The notes beneath the pieces were generated by a model. The model had not been told where the DNA came from and ran no database searches. It worked only from the letters and a program-made list of their open reading frames with translations. The position numbers and the translations under genes are program-made. Shown piece after piece: positions 15,434 to 25,564 of a stretch of DNA of 64,000 nucleotides (positions within the stretch are counted from its first letter, which is position 1; every line of letters begins with the position of its first letter). The stretch comes from Amycolatopsis sp. MtRt-6 (GTDB taxonomy: Bacteria > Actinomycetota > Actinomycetes > Mycobacteriales > Pseudonocardiaceae), in the NCBI RefSeq assembly GCF_017308975.1, contig NZ_JADWPD010000005.1, positions 81,332 to 145,331 on the forward strand, written 5' to 3'.

Positions 15434-15487
15434 CCTTAGCCGGTTGCCTGCCGGCGCGACGCCGTGTTAGAACCGTCTTAGCCGGTT
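15434..15487. promoter_or_regulatory. Paired direct repeats between CGNR regulator and epoxide hydrolase
   Basis: CTTAGCCGGTT occurs at 15435-15445 and again at 15477-15487, 42 bases apart (four helical turns). The second copy overlaps an AACCG...CGGTT inverted repeat. This is a likely operator for the divergent pair. Confidence 0.5.
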
Positions 15488-15508
15488 CCGGCAAGGTCAG
15501 GAGGTCTC

Positions 15509-16663
15509 ATGCTCCGTCTCACCAGCGACTTGCACGCATTCGAAGCCCGCGCACCCGAAGCCGAACTCGACGATCTGCGCGCCCGGCTGGCCGCCGCGCG
15601 GCTGCCGGAAGCCGAGACGACAGAGCGCCGGTGGGCGCAGGGCGTGCCGCTCGCCGACCTCGTCGACGTCGTGGACTACTGGCGCACCGGGTACGACTGG
15701 CGGTCGTTCGAAGACCGCCTCGACCGGATCGGCCAGTTCCGCACGACCGTCGACGGTCTGGGCATCCACTTCCTGCACCGCCGGTCCCCGCGCCCGGACG
15801 CCACTCCCCTGCTGATGACACACGGCTGGCCGGGCAGCGTCGCCGAGTTCGTCGATGTCATCGACGAACTGGCCGACCCGGCGGACACCGAGGCGCCGGC
15901 GTTCCACGTCGTGGCGCCGTCGCTGCCCGGCTTCGGGTACAGCGACAAGCCGGCCACTACCGGGTGGGGCACCGAAAAGATCGCGGCCGCCTGGGTGGAA
16001 CTGATGGGCAGGCTCGGCTACGCCACGTTCGCCGCCCACGGCGGCGACTGGGGCGGCAACATCACCACGGTGCTCGGCGGCCGGTTCCCGGCGCACGTCC
16101 TCGGCATCCACACGACGTTCGCGCAGGGGCTGCCCGGGGCGACGACGGACGGGCTGACCGCGGTCGAACGCCGGTGGGCCGAGGAAACCCACCATTTCTG
16201 GCACCACCGCGCGGCGTACGCGAAGCAGCAGGCGACCCGGCCGCAGACCATCGGCTACGCACTCGTCGACTCACCGGCCGGGCTGCTCGCCTGGATCCTC
16301 GACAAGTTCGCCGAGTGGTCCGACACCGAGGACAGCCCGTTCGAGACGATCTCCCGTGACCGCGTCCTCGACAACGTCACCCTGTACTGGCTGACGCGGT
16401 CCGGCGCCTCGGCGGCCCGCATCTACTACGAGAGCCACAACTCGCTCGACCCCGATCTCCGGGTCGACGTCCCCGCGGCCATCACGACGTACCCCCACGA
16501 CATCGAGAAGTACCCGCGGCCCTGGGCGCAGGAGCGATACCGGCAGATCGTCCGCTGGCGGGAGCCCGAACGCGGTGGGCACTTCCCGTCGCTGGAGGTC
16601 CCCGAGTACTTCGTCGACGATCTGCGAGAGGGCCTCGCGGCCGTGCTGGCCGCTCGCCGGTGA
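15509..16663 (+). CDS. Epoxide hydrolase (EHN N-terminal, alpha/beta fold)
   Basis: A 384-residue microsomal-type epoxide hydrolase. The first 110 residues are the EHN domain (DDLRARLAAARLPEAE...WRSFEDRLDRIGQF). The alpha/beta core has the oxyanion motif HGWPGS, SLPGFGYSDKP, the nucleophile elbow HGGDWGG (Asp), and RGGHFPSLEVP with the catalytic His. It opens epoxides to diols through an alkyl-enzyme ester. ATG at 15509 follows CAGGAGG. It faces a MFS gene whose stop is one base away, and is probably controlled by the divergent CGNR protein. Confidence 0.88.
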   Translation: MLRLTSDLHAFEARAPEAELDDLRARLAAARLPEAETTERRWAQGVPLADLVDVVDYWRTGYDWRSFEDRLDRIGQFRTTVDGLGIHFLHRRSPRPDATPLLMTHGWPGSVAEFVDVIDELADPADTEAPAFHVVAPSLPGFGYSDKPATTGWGTEKIAAAWVELMGRLGYATFAAHGGDWGGNITTVLGGRFPAHVLGIHTTFAQGLPGATTDGLTAVERRWAEETHHFWHHRAAYAKQQATRPQTIGYALVDSPAGLLAWILDKFAEWSDTEDSPFETISRDRVLDNVTLYWLTRSGASAARIYYESHNSLDPDLRVDVPAAITTYPHDIEKYPRPWAQERYRQIVRWREPERGGHFPSLEVPEYFVDDLREGLAAVLAARR

Positions 16664-16664
16664 A

Positions 16665-17882
16665 TCAGACGAAGCGGTGGCGGCCGGCGAAGGCGCCGAA
16701 CGTCAGTTGGACCACGAGCAGACCGAGCAGCATGGCCAGCGGCACGGTCCAGCCGCCCGCGAGGTCGTGCAGCAGGCCGAACAGGAACGGCCCCAGCGCG
16801 GCGAAAAGGTAGCCGAAGCCCTGAGCCATCCCGGACAGCCGGGCGGTGTCGGCGCCGGTCCGCGCGCGCAGCGCGATCACGGTCAGGGCCAGCGAGAACG
16901 TGCTCATCCCGAGCCCGACGAGGATGCTCCAGAGCAGCGGCGACCACGACGGCGCGAGCATCAGCCCGATGGTCCCGGCGACGCCGAAGACGCCCAACCC
17001 GACGATCCACGGGCTCTGCCCGCGCCGCCGGGCCGCCATCGGCGCGACGACGAGGCTGATCGGCACGGCGATCAGCGAAACCAGGCCGAACAGCAGCCCG
17101 GCGTCGTCGCGCGGCACGCCCGCGTCCATCAGCACCTGCGGGAACCAGCCCATCGCCGCGTAGGCGTAGAACGCCTGCAGGCCGAAGAAGCCCGTGACGA
17201 TCCAGGCGAGCCGGTTGCGCAGCAGCGACCGGCCGCCCGCGGCGCCGTCGGCGGGCCGCGGTGTCCGGCCGGTGCCGCGGGCTGCGAAAATCCACGCCAG
17301 CAGCGCGACGACCGCGAGCACGGCCCAGCTGCCCAGCGCCGGGCGCCAGCCGCCGAGGGCGTCGCCGAGCCGGGGGGTCACCGCCGAGCCGAGGGCGCCC
17401 CCGCCCTGCAGCGCGGCGGTGTAGACGCCGGTCAGCACGCCGATGCGAGCCGGGAAGGAGTCCTTGATGACGACCGGGATGAGCACGTTGACCAGGGCGA
17501 TCCCGGCGGTGGCGACGAGCGTGCCGCCGAGCACCACGGCCGGGCCGTCGAGCACGCGCAGCACGAGGCCGGCGGCGAGGGCGGCCAGCGCGATCGCGAT
17601 GGCGGCGCCGATCCCGGCCCGGCGCGCGAGCAGCGGCGCGGCCAGCCCGGCGCCGGCGAAGCAGAGCGTCGGCAACGTCGTGAGCACGCCGGCCCAGACG
17701 CCGGACGTGCCCAGGTCCTGGCGCATTTCGGCGAGCATCGGCCCGACGCCGGTGATGGCCGGGCGCAGGTTGAGGGCGGTGAGCACCACCGCGACCGCGA
17801 GCAGCGCCCCGGCGGCGACCACGCCGGGCGTCCGGATCTCGGTGGCGCCGTCCAGTTCGAGTTCACGCTGTTCGACGGGCAT
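16665..17882 (-). CDS. MFS transporter, CynX/NimT family
   Basis: A 405-residue 12-helix MFS protein. TALNLRPAITGVGPML is the CynX/NimT signature at the end of the first helix. The family includes cyanate and 2-nitroimidazole transporters; the substrate here is unknown. It is divergent from a GntR gene with a 48-base shared promoter region containing a palindrome, so the regulator probably controls it. ATG at 17882 gives the shortest sensible N-terminus. The gene ends one base from the epoxide hydrolase stop. Confidence 0.85.
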   Translation of the reverse strand: MPVEQRELELDGATEIRTPGVVAAGALLAVAVVLTALNLRPAITGVGPMLAEMRQDLGTSGVWAGVLTTLPTLCFAGAGLAAPLLARRAGIGAAIAIALAALAAGLVLRVLDGPAVVLGGTLVATAGIALVNVLIPVVIKDSFPARIGVLTGVYTAALQGGGALGSAVTPRLGDALGGWRPALGSWAVLAVVALLAWIFAARGTGRTPRPADGAAGGRSLLRNRLAWIVTGFFGLQAFYAYAAMGWFPQVLMDAGVPRDDAGLLFGLVSLIAVPISLVVAPMAARRRGQSPWIVGLGVFGVAGTIGLMLAPSWSPLLWSILVGLGMSTFSLALTVIALRARTGADTARLSGMAQGFGYLFAALGPFLFGLLHDLAGGWTVPLAMLLGLLVVQLTFGAFAGRHRFV

Positions 17883-17895
17883 GCCCGCTACTCTC

Positions 17896-17910
17896 TCATA
17901 CGTAGGATGA
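17896..17910. promoter_or_regulatory. Palindrome between MFS and GntR genes
   Basis: TCAT-N7-ATGA (17896-17910) lies in the middle of the 48-base divergent region. Its size suits a GntR/FadR dimer site. No binding data exist. Confidence 0.45.
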
Positions 17911-17930
17911 TTGGATGAAGGGATAATCCT

Positions 17931-18614
17931 GTGCCTCTGGCCACCACGCGCCGGGCCGGCCTCGTCGACCAGGTCATCGAGCAGCTGCGGACCGCGGTCA
18001 CGCAGGGCGAATGGCCGATCGGCGAGCGCATCCCGACCGAGACCGCGCTCGTCGAGCAGCTCGGCGTCGGGCGCAACACCGTCCGCGAAGCCGTCCGCGC
18101 GCTCGCGCACACCGGTCTCCTGGAGGTCCGGCAGGGCGACGGCACCTACGTGCGCGCCACGAGCGAGGTGTCCGGCGCGATCCGCCGGCTCTGCGGCTCG
18201 GAGCTGCGCGAGGTCCTGCAGGTCCGGCGCACGCTGGAGGTCGAGGGCGCCCGCCTCGCGGCCATCGAGCGGACCGAAGAAGAGGTCGCCGAGCTGTGGT
18301 CGCTGCTCGGCCGCCGCGAGGTCGAGCTGCGCGAAGGACGCTGGCAGGACTTCGCCCGCACGGATGCCGAATTCCACTGCGCGGTCGTCGGCGCCGGGCA
18401 CAACCGGCTGCTGACCGAGCTCTACCGCGGCCTGACCGAGGTCATCGCGGCGAGCATCGCGACGACGTCCAGCATCGCGCCGGGGGCGAACCATTCGCCG
18501 GAAATCGGCCACGAAGGCCTCGCGCAGGCCATCGCCGACCGAGATCCGGACCGCGCCGCCGCCGAGGCCTGTGGGTTCCTCGACGAGCTCCTGGAGCGCA
18601 TAGAACGCTCCTGA
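17931..18614 (+). CDS. FadR-type GntR transcriptional regulator
   Basis: A 227-residue GntR regulator. The winged helix (about 8-75) includes GERIPTETALVEQLGVGRNTVREAVRAL and GTYVRA. The rest is an all-helical FCD ligand domain, with the metal-ligand type residues D-AEFHCAVV and a later H-GLAQAIADRD. It probably represses the divergent MFS gene and itself. GTG at 17931 follows AAGGGA. Confidence 0.88.
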   Translation: MPLATTRRAGLVDQVIEQLRTAVTQGEWPIGERIPTETALVEQLGVGRNTVREAVRALAHTGLLEVRQGDGTYVRATSEVSGAIRRLCGSELREVLQVRRTLEVEGARLAAIERTEEEVAELWSLLGRREVELREGRWQDFARTDAEFHCAVVGAGHNRLLTELYRGLTEVIAASIATTSSIAPGANHSPEIGHEGLAQAIADRDPDRAAAEACGFLDELLERIERS

Positions 18615-18660
18615 CCTGCGACTTCACCCGCCGACGACCCTTAAGGGTGCCATTTCAGGG

Positions 18661-18689
18661 TTGTCGTGGCACCACCGTGGTGCCACAGT
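18661..18689 (+). promoter_or_regulatory. Promoter with an embedded operator for the RHH-DUF4097-Drr operon
   Basis: TTGTCG (18661-18666), a 17-base spacer and CACAGT (18684-18689) form a plausible promoter. The spacer is filled by a perfect palindrome, GTGGCACCA at 18666-18674 and TGGTGCCAC at 18678-18686. Predicted transcription starts near the ATG at 18696, and no Shine-Dalgarno is visible, so the mRNA may be leaderless. Half-sites GGTGCCA and GTGCCA flank the palindrome. Confidence 0.55.
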
Positions 18690-18695
18690 AGTGCC

Positions 18696-19187
18696 ATGGA
18701 CCTGACGCCCTTCGTGGACAGCCTCCGCCGCGAGTTCGCGGTAGCCGCCGAGGCGGCCGGCGAGGACGCTGTCGCCCTGGCCGAGCGGCTGGCCTCCCCC
18801 CTGGAGTCCGCCATCCGGCTCACCTTGCTCGACGCGCTGTCGGCCGCGGCCGACGAGATCACCCGCGACCTCGCTCCCGGCTCCGTCGAAGTACGCCTTC
18901 GCCGCCGTGAAGCGGAGTTCGCGGTCGCCCTGCCCACCGCGCCCGAACCGGCCCCCGACGAAGCACCACCGCCGCCGCCCGAGGCCGACGACGGCGCCGT
19001 CTCCCGGATCAACCTGCGGCTCCCCGACCAGCTGAAGCAGCGGGTCGAGGAGGCCGCGAGCCGCGACCGGCTCTCCATCAACGCCTGGCTCGTCCGGGCC
19101 GCGAACACCGCACTCGGCGCGGACGCGAGCAGGCCCACGTACCGCCGTTCCGTCTACGGCGAGAAGTACACCGGCTGGGTTCGCTGA
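18696..19187 (+). CDS. HicB-like / Arc-type ribbon-helix-helix regulator
   Basis: A 163-residue protein. The first 90 residues are helical, then comes a Pro-rich linker, then a ribbon-helix-helix domain, VSRINLRLPDQLKQRVEEAA followed by DRLSINAWLVRAAN, typical of HicB/Arc/MetJ-fold DNA-binding proteins. It ends with a short basic tail. It is the first gene before DUF4097, DrrA and DrrB genes, a gene order known in streptomycetes, and its promoter contains a perfect palindrome, so autoregulation is likely. No HicA-like toxin is adjacent, so a toxin-antitoxin role is not supported. Confidence 0.8.
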   Translation: MDLTPFVDSLRREFAVAAEAAGEDAVALAERLASPLESAIRLTLLDALSAAADEITRDLAPGSVEVRLRRREAEFAVALPTAPEPAPDEAPPPPPEADDGAVSRINLRLPDQLKQRVEEAASRDRLSINAWLVRAANTALGADASRPTYRRSVYGEKYTGWVR

Positions 19188-19242
19188 CCCGCCTGCGCTG
19201 ACCAGCAAAAACACTCTCACCGCACCCCAGGAGGGCGCAGCC

Positions 19243-20085
19243 ATGCCATTTTTCGCCACCCCCGAGCCGATCACGGCCACGCTCGACGTCAGCGTGGCCG
19301 ACGTCCGGATCGTCGCCGGCGACCGCACCGAAACCACCGTCGAGGTCCAGCCGGCCGACCCCGGCGACACCGAGGACGTCAAGGCCGCCGCGAAGACCCG
19401 CGTCGAGTTCGCCGACGGCGAGCTGCTGGTCAAGGGCCCGAAGTACACCACCAAACTGTGGGGCAAGGGCGGCGCGCTGCACGTCACGGTCGAGCTGCCG
19501 GCCGGCTCCCGCGTCAAGGCGACGTCCGCGATGGGTGACGTCCACGTCACCGGCCGCCTCGGTGACAGCCGGCTCAAGACGTCCGTGGGCAACATCCACC
19601 TCGACGAGACCTCGCGGCTGGAAGCGAACACCGCGACCGGTGACGTCTTCGTCGACCGGGCCACCGGGCACGCCGAGGTCGGCACCGGCTCCGGCGAGCT
19701 GCGGATCCGCGAGATCGACGGCACCGCCGTGCTGAAGAACTCCAACGGCGAGACCCGCGTCGGCGAGGTGACCGGCGACCTGCGCGTCAGCACGGCCAAC
19801 GGCGACATCGTGGTCGACGTCGCCCACGCCGGCGTCCACGCGAAGACCGCCGCCGGCGACATCCGGCTCGGCGAGGTCATCCGCGACCGGGTCGTCCTCG
19901 AGACCGCCGTCGGCGAGATCGAGGTCGGCATCCGCGAGGGCAGTGCCGCGTGGCTGGAGCTGAACTCGCTGACCGGCTCCGTGCGCAACACGCTCACGCC
20001 GTCCGACGGGCCGGGCGGCACCACCGAGACCGTCGAGGTCAAGGCCCACACCTACACCGGCGACATCGTCATCCGCCGGGCCTGA
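19243..20085 (+). CDS. DUF4097 family beta-strand repeat protein
   Basis: A 280-residue protein of right-handed beta-solenoid type. Repeated short units such as SAMGDVHVTG, TSVGNIHLDE, TATGDVFVDR, TANGDIVVDV and TAAGDIRLGE give one strand turn each. No signal peptide or membrane segment is visible. The DUF4097 family's function is not established. It follows GGAGGGCGC and lies between the RHH regulator and the ABC exporter genes, so it may be an accessory or sensor of that transporter. Confidence 0.85.
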   Translation: MPFFATPEPITATLDVSVADVRIVAGDRTETTVEVQPADPGDTEDVKAAAKTRVEFADGELLVKGPKYTTKLWGKGGALHVTVELPAGSRVKATSAMGDVHVTGRLGDSRLKTSVGNIHLDETSRLEANTATGDVFVDRATGHAEVGTGSGELRIREIDGTAVLKNSNGETRVGEVTGDLRVSTANGDIVVDVAHAGVHAKTAAGDIRLGEVIRDRVVLETAVGEIEVGIREGSAAWLELNSLTGSVRNTLTPSDGPGGTTETVEVKAHTYTGDIVIRRA

Positions 20086-20112
20086 AATCCACACACAGAC
20101 AGGGGAAATCCC

Positions 20113-21068
<956 letters not shown>

Positions 21069-21069
<1 letters not shown>

Positions 21070-21872
21070 TGAACGCGGTGCAGATGGCCGTCACCGACGG
21101 CGTGACCGTGGCCAAGCGCAACTCGATCAAGATCCTCCGGTCGCTGGACCTGCTCGGGTCCATCGTGTTCATGCCGGTGATGTTCGTGCTGCTGTTCGGC
21201 TACGTGTTCGGCAGCGTGATCGACATCCCCGGGATGTCCTACCGCGAGTTCATGCTGCCGGGGATCTTCGTCCTCGCGGTGGCGATGGGCAGCATCGTCA
21301 CCGGCTACGGCCTGACCGACGACCTGCAGAAGGGCATCATCGACCGGTTCCGCTCGCTGCCGATGTCCCCGGCCGCGGTGCTGATCGGCCGCACCACGGC
21401 GGACCTGATCCTCAACGTGACGAGCCTGCTCATCATGGGCCTCGTCGGCCTGCTGGTCGGCTGGCGCATCCACACCGGCGTTTTCGAGGCGCTGGGTGGC
21501 GTGCTCCTGCTGCTCGCGTTCGCCTACGCGCTGTCGTGGGTGATGGGCACGCTCGGCCTGGCCGTGCGCAAGCCCGAGGTGTTCAACAACGTCTCGAGCG
21601 TGGCGATCTTCCCGCTGACGTTCCTGGCCAACACGTTCGTCGACAGCGGCCGCCTGCCCACCCCGCTGCGGGTGATCGCGGACTGGAACCCGGTGTCGGC
21701 GATCACCCAGGCGTCACGGGAGCTGTTCGGCAACACCAGCGCCGCCATACCGGTGCACGGCGCCTGGCCGATGCAGCACGCCGTGCTCGCCTCGGTGCTG
21801 TGGATCGCGGTGCTGCTGGTGATCTTCGTGCCGCTTTCGGTGCGCTGCTACAAGAAGGCCACCAGCCACTGA
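21069..21872 (+). CDS. ABC-2 type permease (DrrB family)
   Basis: A 267-residue membrane protein with six predicted helices, the partner of the preceding ATPase. MPVMFVLLFGYVFG, IFVLAVAMGSIVTGYGL and the motif DLQKGIIDRFRSLPMSPAAVLIGR are typical of DrrB. The later FPLTFLANTFVD and DWNPVSAITQASRELFG segments are also family-like. The ATG overlaps the ATPase stop by one base. Its stop is one base from the converging methionine aminopeptidase gene. Confidence 0.88.
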
Positions 21873-21873
21873 C

Positions 21874-22731
21874 TCAGGGCAGCGTGAGGATCTCGCTGCC
21901 GTCGGCCGTCACCACGAGGGTGTGCTCGAACTGGGCCGTCCACTTCTTGTCCTTCGTGGTGACGGTCCAGTCGTCGGCCCAGATGTCGTAGTCGATGGTG
22001 CCCAGGGTGATCATCGGCTCGATCGTGAAGGTCATGCCCTCCTCGATGATCGTGTCGACGGAGGGCTCTTCGTAGTGCAGGACCGTCGGCGGGGTGTGGA
22101 ACGCCGGGCCGACGCCGTGGCCGGTGAAGTCGCGGACCACGCCGTAGCCGAACCGCTTGGCGTAGGACTCGATCACCCGGCCGATGACGTTCAGCTGCCG
22201 GCCCGGGCGGACCGCCTTGATCGCCCGCAGCGTCGCCTCGCGGGTGCGCTCCACCAGCAGGCGGGCCTCCTCGGAGACGTCGCCGGCCAGGAAGGTCGCG
22301 TTCGTGTCGCCGTGGACGCCGCCGATGTAGGCGGTGACGTCGATGTTGCAGATGTCGCCGTCCTCGATCACCGTCGAGTCCGGGATGCCGTGGCAGATCA
22401 CCTCGTTGAGCGAGGTGCAGCACGACTTCGGGAAGCGGCGGTAGCCCAGCGTCGAGGGGTAGGCGTGGTGGTCGAGCAGGAACTCGTGCACCACCTTGTC
22501 GATGTCGTCCGTGGTGGCACCCGGCTTGACGGCCTTGCCGCCCTCCTCCAGGGCCTGGGCGGCGATGCGGCTCGCGACCCGCATCTTCTCGATCACCTCG
22601 GGCGTGCGCACGCCGTTGCCGGTGTCCCGCTTCGGCGCCGGCTTGTCCACGTACTCGGGACGGGCGATGGAACTGGGGACGTCACGGCGCGGCGTCTGGA
22701 CGCCGGGAACGAGCGGGGCACGAACGGACAT
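21874..22731 (-). CDS. map: Type I methionyl aminopeptidase
   Basis: A 285-residue metallopeptidase that removes N-terminal Met. About 40 N-terminal residues (with [11 protein letters not shown]) are the extension of actinobacterial MetAP of the MapB type. Catalytic residues lie in CHGIPD (His), [20 protein letters not shown] (two Asp), [11 protein letters not shown] (His), FTIEPMI (Glu) and QFEHTLVV (Glu). ATG at 22731 follows AAGGTGGGGG. In M. tuberculosis mapB sits in the same neighbourhood as the PBP and ispG genes seen here. Confidence 0.92.
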   Translation of the reverse strand: MSVRAPLVPGVQTPRRDVPSSIARPEYVDKPAPKRDTGNGVRTPEVIEKMRVASRIAAQALEEGGKAVKPGATTDDIDKVVHEFLLDHHAYPSTLGYRRFPKSCCTSLNEVICHGIPDSTVIEDGDICNIDVTAYIGGVHGDTNATFLAGDVSEEARLLVERTREATLRAIKAVRPGRQLNVIGRVIESYAKRFGYGVVRDFTGHGVGPAFHTPPTVLHYEEPSVDTIIEEGMTFTIEPMITLGTIDYDIWADDWTVTTKDKKWTAQFEHTLVVTADGSEILTLP

Positions 22732-22754
22732 GCCCCCACCTTACGACGGCCTCC

Positions 22755-24548
22755 TCAGCCGATCCCCGCCAGGAACCGGTGGGCGGCCTGCACCGCCGGT
22801 TTGGAGGACCCGGCTTCGGTCAGGAGCACGGCGAACGCCAGGTCGCCGCGGTAGCCGACGAACCAGCCGTGCGAACGGGAGCCGTCGCCGAACTGGGCCG
22901 TGCCGGTCTTGCCCGCGACGTCGGGGATGTCCCGCAGCCCGGTCGCGGTGCCCGCGGTGACGACCTCCCGCATCATCCCGCGTAGCGCGTCGAGGACTTC
23001 TCGCGACGGCGGGTCGCCGACGTTCTCCGTGGTCGCCGGCATGCCCTTGACGATCGACGGCGACGGCACCTTCCCGGCCTGCACGGTGGCCGCGACCAGC
23101 GCCAGGCCGAACGGGCTGGCGACCACCCGGCCCTGGCCGAAGCCGTTTTCCGCCCGCTGGACGGCCGAGTCGCTGGCCGGGACGTCCCCGGTGACCGTGG
23201 TCAGGCCCGGCACGACGAAGTCGGCGCCGAGGCCGAAGGAGCGGGCGGTGTCGGTGAGCGACGGCCCCGGCAGGCTCGCGGCGAGCCGGGCGAAGGTCGT
23301 GTTGCAGGACCGCGCGAACGCCGTCTTCAGCGGCACCCGGCCCAGGTCGAACCGGCCTTCGTTCGGCACGACGCGGTTTTCGATCGTCGTCGTCCCGGGG
23401 CAGCCGACCGCGCTGCCCGCGTCGGCCTCCCCCGCCGACAGCGCGGCCGCGGCCGTGACGATCTTGAACGTCGACCCCGGCGGGTACCGCCCGGACAGCG
23501 CCAGCGAGCCTTCCTCGTCGGCGGCGTCGTTCTGCGCCACGGCGAGGATGTCCCCGCTCGACGGCTGGATCGCGACCAGCGCGGCCGGGTAGGGCTCGGT
23601 GTCGAGCGCCTTCTCGGCGGCGGCCTGCAGCTTCGCGCTGAGTGTGCTGGTGACGGCGGGCGCGGGCCGCGGCGGCTCGGCCCTGAGCTCGGACACCTCG
23701 CCGCCGGTGACGTCGCGGGTGACGATCCGCCAGCCCGCCGCCCCGGCCAGCTGCTGCTCGACCAGCGCCCGGATACCCGGCAGGACCTGCTGCCCGGACC
23801 CGCGGGTCACCGGCAGCAGCCGCTCCTGGCTGGCGAAGCGGACGCCCGGCAGGTCGTAGATCGCCGACTTGACGCGCTGGTAGTCACCCGCGCGCAGGGT
23901 GATCACCGGGTAGGCGTCGCCGGGCTTGGTCTTGTTCATCCCGTCGAGCACGGACCGGCCGGTGACCGACGGCTCGTAGCGGTGCAGTGCCTTGGCGAGG
24001 GTGCCGGCGACCGCACTCGCGTCGCCGGTCTTCTGCGGATCGACGACCACGCCGATGACGGTCTGCGGACGCATCAGCGGCACGCCGTCGCGGTCGAGCA
24101 CCGGTGCCGTCTCCGGCAGCTGGGGCAGCATGCCCAGGGTCTGGCCGACGGCCAGCTGCGGGTGCACGACCGTCGGCTGCCAGTGCACCTGCCAGCCGTT
24201 CTCGGCCGCCCGCAGCTGGGCGTCGGCGCGGTAGGACCAGGTGCGGCCGTGCGGCAGGTGCCAGGTCAGCCGGTAGCTGGCGGTCACGACGTCGCCTTCC
24301 GGCTGCTTGACCTCTTCTTCGTCGACGTCGAGGCCCTCGGGCTCGAGCACACCGCGGACCTGGGCGAGGACGGTCTTCGCGGCTTCGGGCGAGTCGGTGT
24401 TCGCCGCCGCGGCGGCGACGTCCCCGGCCGCGACGGCGTCCAGGAAGGCGGAGAGGGCGTCCTCGGGGCCGTCGCCCGAGCACCCGGCCGTGGTCGCGGC
24501 GGCGAGCAGCAGCACCGCGAGCGCACTGCGACGTCGACGTGCACTCAT
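22755..24548 (-). CDS. Penicillin-binding lipoprotein (MecA_N-type transpeptidase)
   Basis: A 597-residue class B-type PBP. A lipobox (TTAGCSG, Cys about 23) anchors it outside the membrane. Residues about 25-145 are an NTF2-like MecA_N domain, then the dimerisation domain and a transpeptidase. Active-site motifs are PPGSTFK (Ser/Lys), ARSCNTTF (SxN) and AGKTGTAQF (KTG). It resembles the Rv2864c lipoprotein, which occupies the matching place between mapB and the ispG block. It probably acts in peptidoglycan cross-linking. ATG at 24548 was chosen because the signal peptide starts directly after it. Confidence 0.88.
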   Translation of the reverse strand: MSARRRRSALAVLLLAAATTAGCSGDGPEDALSAFLDAVAAGDVAAAAANTDSPEAAKTVLAQVRGVLEPEGLDVDEEEVKQPEGDVVTASYRLTWHLPHGRTWSYRADAQLRAAENGWQVHWQPTVVHPQLAVGQTLGMLPQLPETAPVLDRDGVPLMRPQTVIGVVVDPQKTGDASAVAGTLAKALHRYEPSVTGRSVLDGMNKTKPGDAYPVITLRAGDYQRVKSAIYDLPGVRFASQERLLPVTRGSGQQVLPGIRALVEQQLAGAAGWRIVTRDVTGGEVSELRAEPPRPAPAVTSTLSAKLQAAAEKALDTEPYPAALVAIQPSSGDILAVAQNDAADEEGSLALSGRYPPGSTFKIVTAAAALSAGEADAGSAVGCPGTTTIENRVVPNEGRFDLGRVPLKTAFARSCNTTFARLAASLPGPSLTDTARSFGLGADFVVPGLTTVTGDVPASDSAVQRAENGFGQGRVVASPFGLALVAATVQAGKVPSPSIVKGMPATTENVGDPPSREVLDALRGMMREVVTAGTATGLRDIPDVAGKTGTAQFGDGSRSHGWFVGYRGDLAFAVLLTEAGSSKPAVQAAHRFLAGIG

Positions 24549-24610
24549 GGCCGGATGATGCCTGGTCAGAGCGGTGTCGCGGGCGGTGAAACACCGCCAC
24601 GGAAGAGTGG

Positions 24611-25465
24611 TTAGAACAGCACCGTCGCGTACTGGCCGACCTGCTTGAACCCGATTTTGCGGTAGGCCGCGAGGGCGGGGGCGTTGAAGGCGTTGACGTA
24701 GAGGCTGGCGGTGCGGCCGAGGCCGCGGACGAGCCGGTTGACCACCGCGGCGGTGCCGGCGGTGCCCAGCCCGTCGCCGCGGCGCCCGGGGTGCACCCAG
24801 ACGCCCTGGATCTGCCCGACGGTGGCCGACATGGCGCCGATCTCGGCCTTGAAGACGACCTCGCCGTCCTCGAAGCGGGCGAACGCGCGGCCGGCACCGA
24901 TCAGCTCGGTGACCCGGGCGCGGTAGCTGGCGCCGCCGTCGCCGCTGCGCGGGTCGACGCCGACCTCCTCGATGAACATCGAGACGGCCGCGGGCAGGTA
25001 CCGCTCCAGTTCGTCCGGCCGGACGGGCCGGACCAGCGGATCGGCGGCGACGAGCGGGGTGCTGTCGAGGGCCATCAGCGGCTGGTCGTCGCGCACTTCG
25101 CGGGCCGGGCCCCACTCGCCTTCGAGTTCGTCCCACAGGCCGAGGACCTGCTCGGCCGGACCGACGAGGGAGGAGCAGGTGCGTTGCCTTCTCAGTGCCC
25201 GGTCGGCGAAGGAGCGCAACGCGGGCGCGTTGCCGCGCAGCGGGATGAGGTTCGGCCCGGAAAAGCACAGCCCTTGGAGCCGTCCGGCCCGGACCGGACG
25301 GCTGTCGGCGGCCCAGAGCTCACCACCGAGCCGCCACGGGTCGAGGCCCGCGGCCTCGACCCGGGCGCTGACCATGCAGCTGCCCACCGGGTCGGCGGCC
25401 AGCGCGGCACGAACCGCCGGATAGTCCCGATCGTCGAGCAGCCGTGCACCTGCAAGCCGCAACAC
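24611..25465 (-). CDS. GNAT family acetyltransferase with DUF4081 domain
   Basis: A 284-residue protein. The N-terminal half is DUF4081 (LAADPVGSCMVSARVEAAGLDP and the LPLR-type region near residues 70-110), and the C-terminal half a GNAT domain with IQGVWVHPGRRGDGLGTAGTAAVV as the acetyl-CoA loop and YVNAFNAPALAAYRKIGFKQVG. It corresponds in order to Rv2867c. GTG at 25465 is preceded by CTGGAG with four bases between. The substrate is unknown. Confidence 0.82.
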   Translation of the reverse strand: MLRLAGARLLDDRDYPAVRAALAADPVGSCMVSARVEAAGLDPWRLGGELWAADSRPVRAGRLQGLCFSGPNLIPLRGNAPALRSFADRALRRQRTCSSLVGPAEQVLGLWDELEGEWGPAREVRDDQPLMALDSTPLVAADPLVRPVRPDELERYLPAAVSMFIEEVGVDPRSGDGGASYRARVTELIGAGRAFARFEDGEVVFKAEIGAMSATVGQIQGVWVHPGRRGDGLGTAGTAAVVNRLVRGLGRTASLYVNAFNAPALAAYRKIGFKQVGQYATVLF

Positions 25466-25564
25466 GGGCTCCAGGGTGCCAGATTCGGCCGGTAAACGGA
25501 ACGCGAGGCCGTCGACACGGTGAGATGAACACCCGCGCCGGCCGTCCCGGGCAGAATCGGGGAC

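Noticed and set aside
18696..19187. Toxin-antitoxin module based on the HicB-like protein
   Set aside because: No toxin gene is adjacent; the downstream genes encode DUF4097 and an ABC exporter.
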